From Phaeospirillum tilakii (GTDB lineage Bacteria; Pseudomonadota; Alphaproteobacteria; Rhodospirillales; Magnetospirillaceae): 64,000 bases of DNA. The position numbers and the translations under genes were made by a program. The notes beneath the pieces were generated by a model, which saw nothing but the letters and a program-made list of their open reading frames with translations, made no database searches and had not been told where the DNA came from. This document shows, piece by piece, positions 61,446 through 64,000 of the stretch (within the stretch, counting starts at the first letter, position 1; every line of letters begins with the position of its first letter). The stretch covers positions 1 to 64,000 of the forward strand of contig NZ_JBHUIY010000023.1 of assembly GCF_042683125.1 (NCBI RefSeq), given 5' to 3'.

Positions 61446-61601
61446 CTATTTACGGGGCGGCGACGCCAGCAGCGCCACCACGCCGACCAGCGGGGTGAGG
61501 GCCAGCGAGCAGAAGAAATAGCCCCAGAAGCCGAAGGTGCGGCGCCGCCCCAGCCATCCCAGCACCAGACTGGCCGCCACGCAGAGAAGGAACGGTTCCA
61601 T
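61446..61601 (-). CDS. Small two-helix membrane protein (51 residues)
   Basis: ATG at 61601 with GGAG 5 bp upstream, stop at 61446-61448. The peptide has two hydrophobic segments (PFLLCVAASLVLGWLG and WGYFFCSLALTPLVGVVALLA) around a basic loop RRRTFGF, and ends PPRK. Strong signal, codon use like neighbours. Same strand as the DUF697 gene, 67 bp after it. No function known to me. Confidence 0.7.
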   Translation of the reverse strand: MEPFLLCVAASLVLGWLGRRRTFGFWGYFFCSLALTPLVGVVALLASPPRK

Positions 61602-61668
61602 CGCGGCTCCGGGAGCGAACGGCGGCGGCGCGGGCGGGGCGACCCGGTCGCCCCGCCCGGCGCGCGGC

Positions 61669-62214
61669 CTAGACGGTCTTGGTCTTGCCCTGGTCGCGCA
61701 GCGACTGGGCGACGCCCTTGCCGGCCTCGACCTGGGCGCGGAAATAATCCTGCACCTTGGCCGGATCGAAGGTGAGGAAGGTCCCGCCCGAGGCGAAATG
61801 CAGCACGAACACCTTGTAGACGGCGTAGGTCACCGCGCCGGCCAGCACCGGAAAGGCCACCGCGCCGGCGGTCTGGCCGATCACCGGGACGAATTTCAGC
61901 AGGCTGATCACCGCCCCGCCGAGCGCGGTCGGCAGCACGCCGCCCAGCAGCGCGCCCAGCGCGCTCTTGCCCCATTCGGCGCGGAACGACACCCCGTATT
62001 CCTTGGCCAGCACCCGGATCAGGTCGAGGTTGACCGCGAAGATGCCGGCGACATCGACCAGCGGCAGCGGCACCAGCCCGACCCCGAGCGCGGCGAGGAT
62101 GTGGTTGCGGGCGATCTGCTCCAGCCGGTCGGGATCGACCGTCGGCGCGGCGGGGGGAAGAACCTCGGCACCGCCGGGCGACGGCACGGAACCGGGCTTC
62201 ACGTCTTCGGACAT
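61669..62214 (-). CDS. DUF697/YcjF-like membrane protein
   Basis: 181 residues from the ATG at 62214 (AAGGAG 7 bp upstream). Pro-rich N-terminus, then the DUF697 core: IARNHILAALGVGLVPLPLVDVAGIFAVNLDLIRVLAKEYG and LLKFVPVIGQTAGAVAFPVLAGAVTYAVYKVF, with two or more membrane helices. Function of the family is unclear; often linked to envelope stress or GTPases. Confidence 0.78.
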   Translation of the reverse strand: MSEDVKPGSVPSPGGAEVLPPAAPTVDPDRLEQIARNHILAALGVGLVPLPLVDVAGIFAVNLDLIRVLAKEYGVSFRAEWGKSALGALLGGVLPTALGGAVISLLKFVPVIGQTAGAVAFPVLAGAVTYAVYKVFVLHFASGGTFLTFDPAKVQDYFRAQVEAGKGVAQSLRDQGKTKTV

Positions 62215-62461
62215 CGGAACACTCCTTGCTGCGGACACAGGCAACGGCTCACGCGGGGAACCCGATGGGACCCCGCGCGCCCCGGGCGGAAACGGAGCGA
62301 CGCGATCGGCCGCCTTCAACCGACGAAGACATTAATTCTGAAGGAGAATACCATTCCGCGACTTCGACCGTCCACCTGAAAATAGGAGCGAAACCGACCG
62401 CTATTTGCTTTATGATTTCATCGAAGACAAACCCGGCCAGGCGAAGAACCACGATCGGGCA

Positions 62462-64000
62462 ATGCCGATGACGACAAGGGGAACCCTGGGCCGGGCGGAA
62501 GACGGCGCGACGGCGGGACGGTCCGCACCGCCGGATCCGGCCGCCGGTTGCTTTGCCCAGGCCTTCGCCGCCACCTGCGACCGCGCCCCCGCCGCGATCG
62601 CGATCAGCACCGCTCAGGGCGACCTCAGCTTCGCCGCGCTCGACCGCGCCGCCAACCGGCTTGCCCACGGCCTCCGCGCCGCCGGCCTCGTCCCCGGCGA
62701 GGCGGTGGGGGTGGTGGTCGGCCGCTCCGCCGCCCTGCCCGAGGCCTTCCTCGCCATCCTCAAGGCCGGCGGAATCTATCTGCCGCTGGGGGCCGACCTG
62801 CCGGCGGAACGGCTGGCGACGATGGCCCGCGTCGCCGGGATGCGCTTCGCCCTGCGGCTCGACCCGCCCCCGCCCGGGCTGGCCGAGGCGGCGCCCGGCC
62901 TCGCCCTGCTCGACCCGGCCGAATGCGCCGCCGGCCAGCCGGACCGGCGCCCCGCCCCCTGCCGCCGGCCGGACGACCCCGCCACCATCCTGTTCACCTC
63001 GGGCTCGACCGGCCAGCCCAAGGGGGTGCCGCTGCGGCACGAATCGCTGGTCGCGATGGTGCGCGGCCATGTCGAGGCGCAGCGGATCATCCCCGACGAC
63101 CGGATCCTGCTGGCCTCGGCCCCCGGTTTCATCCTCGGCTTCCGCGAATTGTGCCTGCCGCTGCTGGTGGGGGCCGCCTGCGTGCCGGTCGGCCGCGCCC
63201 TGCTCGACGATCCGGCGGCGCTGGCGGCCGAGATGACCCGGCGGCGGGTCAGCGTCGCTCTGTTCACCCCGTCCTATCTGCGGCTGTTCCAGCGCCGCGC
63301 CCCGGCCGGGCTGCGCCTGCTGATGACCGCCGGCGAGCGCCCCGACCCGGCCGAGGCCCGCGCCTTCGCCCGTCAGCTCGAATGCTGGAACATGCACGGC
63401 GCCACCGAGGTCTGCGGCACCATCTGCCTGACCCGGGTCGATCCCGACGGCGACGGGCCGATCCCCAGCGGCCGGCCGTTTCCCGGCACCGGGGTCCATC
63501 TGCTCGACGAGGACGGGGGCGAGGCCGCCCCCGGCGCGGTCGGCGAGATCCACGTCACCGGCCCCGGCGTCGCCGGCCGCTATCTCGGCCAGCCCGAATT
63601 GAGCGCGGCCCAGTTCGTCCCCACCCGCTGGGGGCTGGCCTACCGCACCCGCGACCTCGGCCGCTGGCGCCCCGACGGCCAGTTGGAGACGCTCGGCCGG
63701 ATCGACGACGTGGTCAAGCTGTCCGGCCAGCGGGTGGCGCTGGGCGAGATCGAGCAGACCCTGGCCCGCCATCCCGGAATCCGCCGCGCCGCCGTGCTGG
63801 TCGAGGGCCAGCGGCTGGTCGCCTTCGTCGAGACCGAGCCGGGCGCGCCGGCGCCGGCCTCGTGGCGCGAGCTGCTGACCCGCACCCTGCCGGCGGCGAT
63901 GATCCCGGCCCGGGTCACCGCCTTGCCCGGCCTGCCGCTGACCGGCGCCGGCAAGGTCGATCGCCGCGCCCTGACCGCGCTGGCCGAGGCCGCCCCGGCC
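62462..64000 (+). CDS. NRPS-type adenylation enzyme (runs off the window)
   Basis: 513 codons without a stop to the right edge. Start is the ATG at 62462 or 62468; neither has a strong ribosome site. Adenylation core motifs: A3 LFTSGSTGQPKGV, A5 NMHGATE (usual NxYGPTE), A7 YRTRDLGRWRPDG (Arg for the usual Gly), A8 GRIDDVVKLSGQRVALGEIE, and A10 LTGAGKVDRRAL with the catalytic Lys. No condensation domain precedes it. A carrier or other domain may follow beyond 64000. Activated acid unknown. Confidence 0.85.
   Translation, partial: MPMTTRGTLGRAEDGATAGRSAPPDPAAGCFAQAFAATCDRAPAAIAISTAQGDLSFAALDRAANRLAHGLRAAGLVPGEAVGVVVGRSAALPEAFLAILKAGGIYLPLGADLPAERLATMARVAGMRFALRLDPPPPGLAEAAPGLALLDPAECAAGQPDRRPAPCRRPDDPATILFTSGSTGQPKGVPLRHESLVAMVRGHVEAQRIIPDDRILLASAPGFILGFRELCLPLLVGAACVPVGRALLDDPAALAAEMTRRRVSVALFTPSYLRLFQRRAPAGLRLLMTAGERPDPAEARAFARQLECWNMHGATEVCGTICLTRVDPDGDGPIPSGRPFPGTGVHLLDEDGGEAAPGAVGEIHVTGPGVAGRYLGQPELSAAQFVPTRWGLAYRTRDLGRWRPDGQLETLGRIDDVVKLSGQRVALGEIEQTLARHPGIRRAAVLVEGQRLVAFVETEPGAPAPASWRELLTRTLPAAMIPARVTALPGLPLTGAGKVDRRALTALAEAAPA

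Noticed and set aside
62226..62471. 81-codon plus-strand frame before the adenylation gene
   Set aside because: Overlaps the start of the DUF697 leader and the adenylation gene, shows no ribosome site and no coding-like third positions.

Overview
The window is very GC-rich (well above 70 % by eye, with near-saturated GC at third codon positions), densely packed and rich in ATGA/GTGA start-stop overlaps. Gene content (Flp/Tad pilus cluster of cpa type, SpoIIE-type phosphatase, class I benzoyl-CoA reductase, N-type ATPase, haemerythrin-HD-GYP regulator, DUF697 protein) points to an alphaproteobacterium, most likely a facultatively anaerobic, motile Rhodospirillales-like organism. Species cannot be fixed from the sequence alone. 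No tRNA, rRNA, CRISPR, prophage or transposase gene was seen.

Layout. 1-2920: end of an unidentified gene, a HAMP membrane protein and a HAMP-SpoIIE/PP2C phosphatase. 2921-3434: AT-richer leader. 3435-15906: complete Tad/Flp pilus locus (flp, cpaA-F, tadB, tadC, TPR lipoprotein, tadE, tadF-like, vWA tadG), all on +. 15971-23034: a small hypothetical gene, then an N-type rotary ATPase operon atpD-C-Q-R-B-E-F-A-G, with a 163-bp inverted-repeat element sitting between atpB and atpE. 23035-44536: an anaerobic aromatic-acid region. A minus-strand block (acyl-CoA dehydrogenase, CoA ligase, MarR/BadR-like regulator) diverges from a thiolase plus a hydroxyacyl-CoA dehydrogenase/crotonase fusion. The minus-strand operon had-oah-dch-bcrC-bcrB-bcrA-bcrD diverges from glutaryl-CoA dehydrogenase and an MBL-fold hydrolase. 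BadM-like (Rrf2) and BadL-like (GNAT) genes diverge from benzoate-CoA ligase plus a second thiolase. A Cache-type chemoreceptor follows immediately (44602-46287).

Together these genes describe activation of benzoate to benzoyl-CoA, ATP-driven dearomatization, hydration, oxidation and hydrolytic ring opening to 3-hydroxypimelyl-CoA, beta-oxidation to glutaryl-CoA and its conversion to crotonyl-CoA. Regulators resemble the R. palustris set (BadR/BadM/BadL), whereas the ring-opening enzymes are of Thauera type (Dch/Had/Oah), so the locus is a mosaic. No ferredoxin or ferredoxin-reducing enzyme gene lies in the window.

46330-64000 is mixed housekeeping and accessory content: FabG/PhaB-like reductase, HerA/DUF87-type ATPase, tyrosine phosphatase, DEAD-box helicase, REC-HD-GYP-haemerythrin regulator, KefB/YbaL-type antiporter, fused SecDF, acyltransferase, SPL-like radical SAM enzyme, two small membrane proteins, and an NRPS-type adenylation domain running off the right end. 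Several dispersed palindromic repeat families occupy the intergenic spaces; one 201-bp unit is tandemly duplicated and carries a copy of the 3' end of bcrD.
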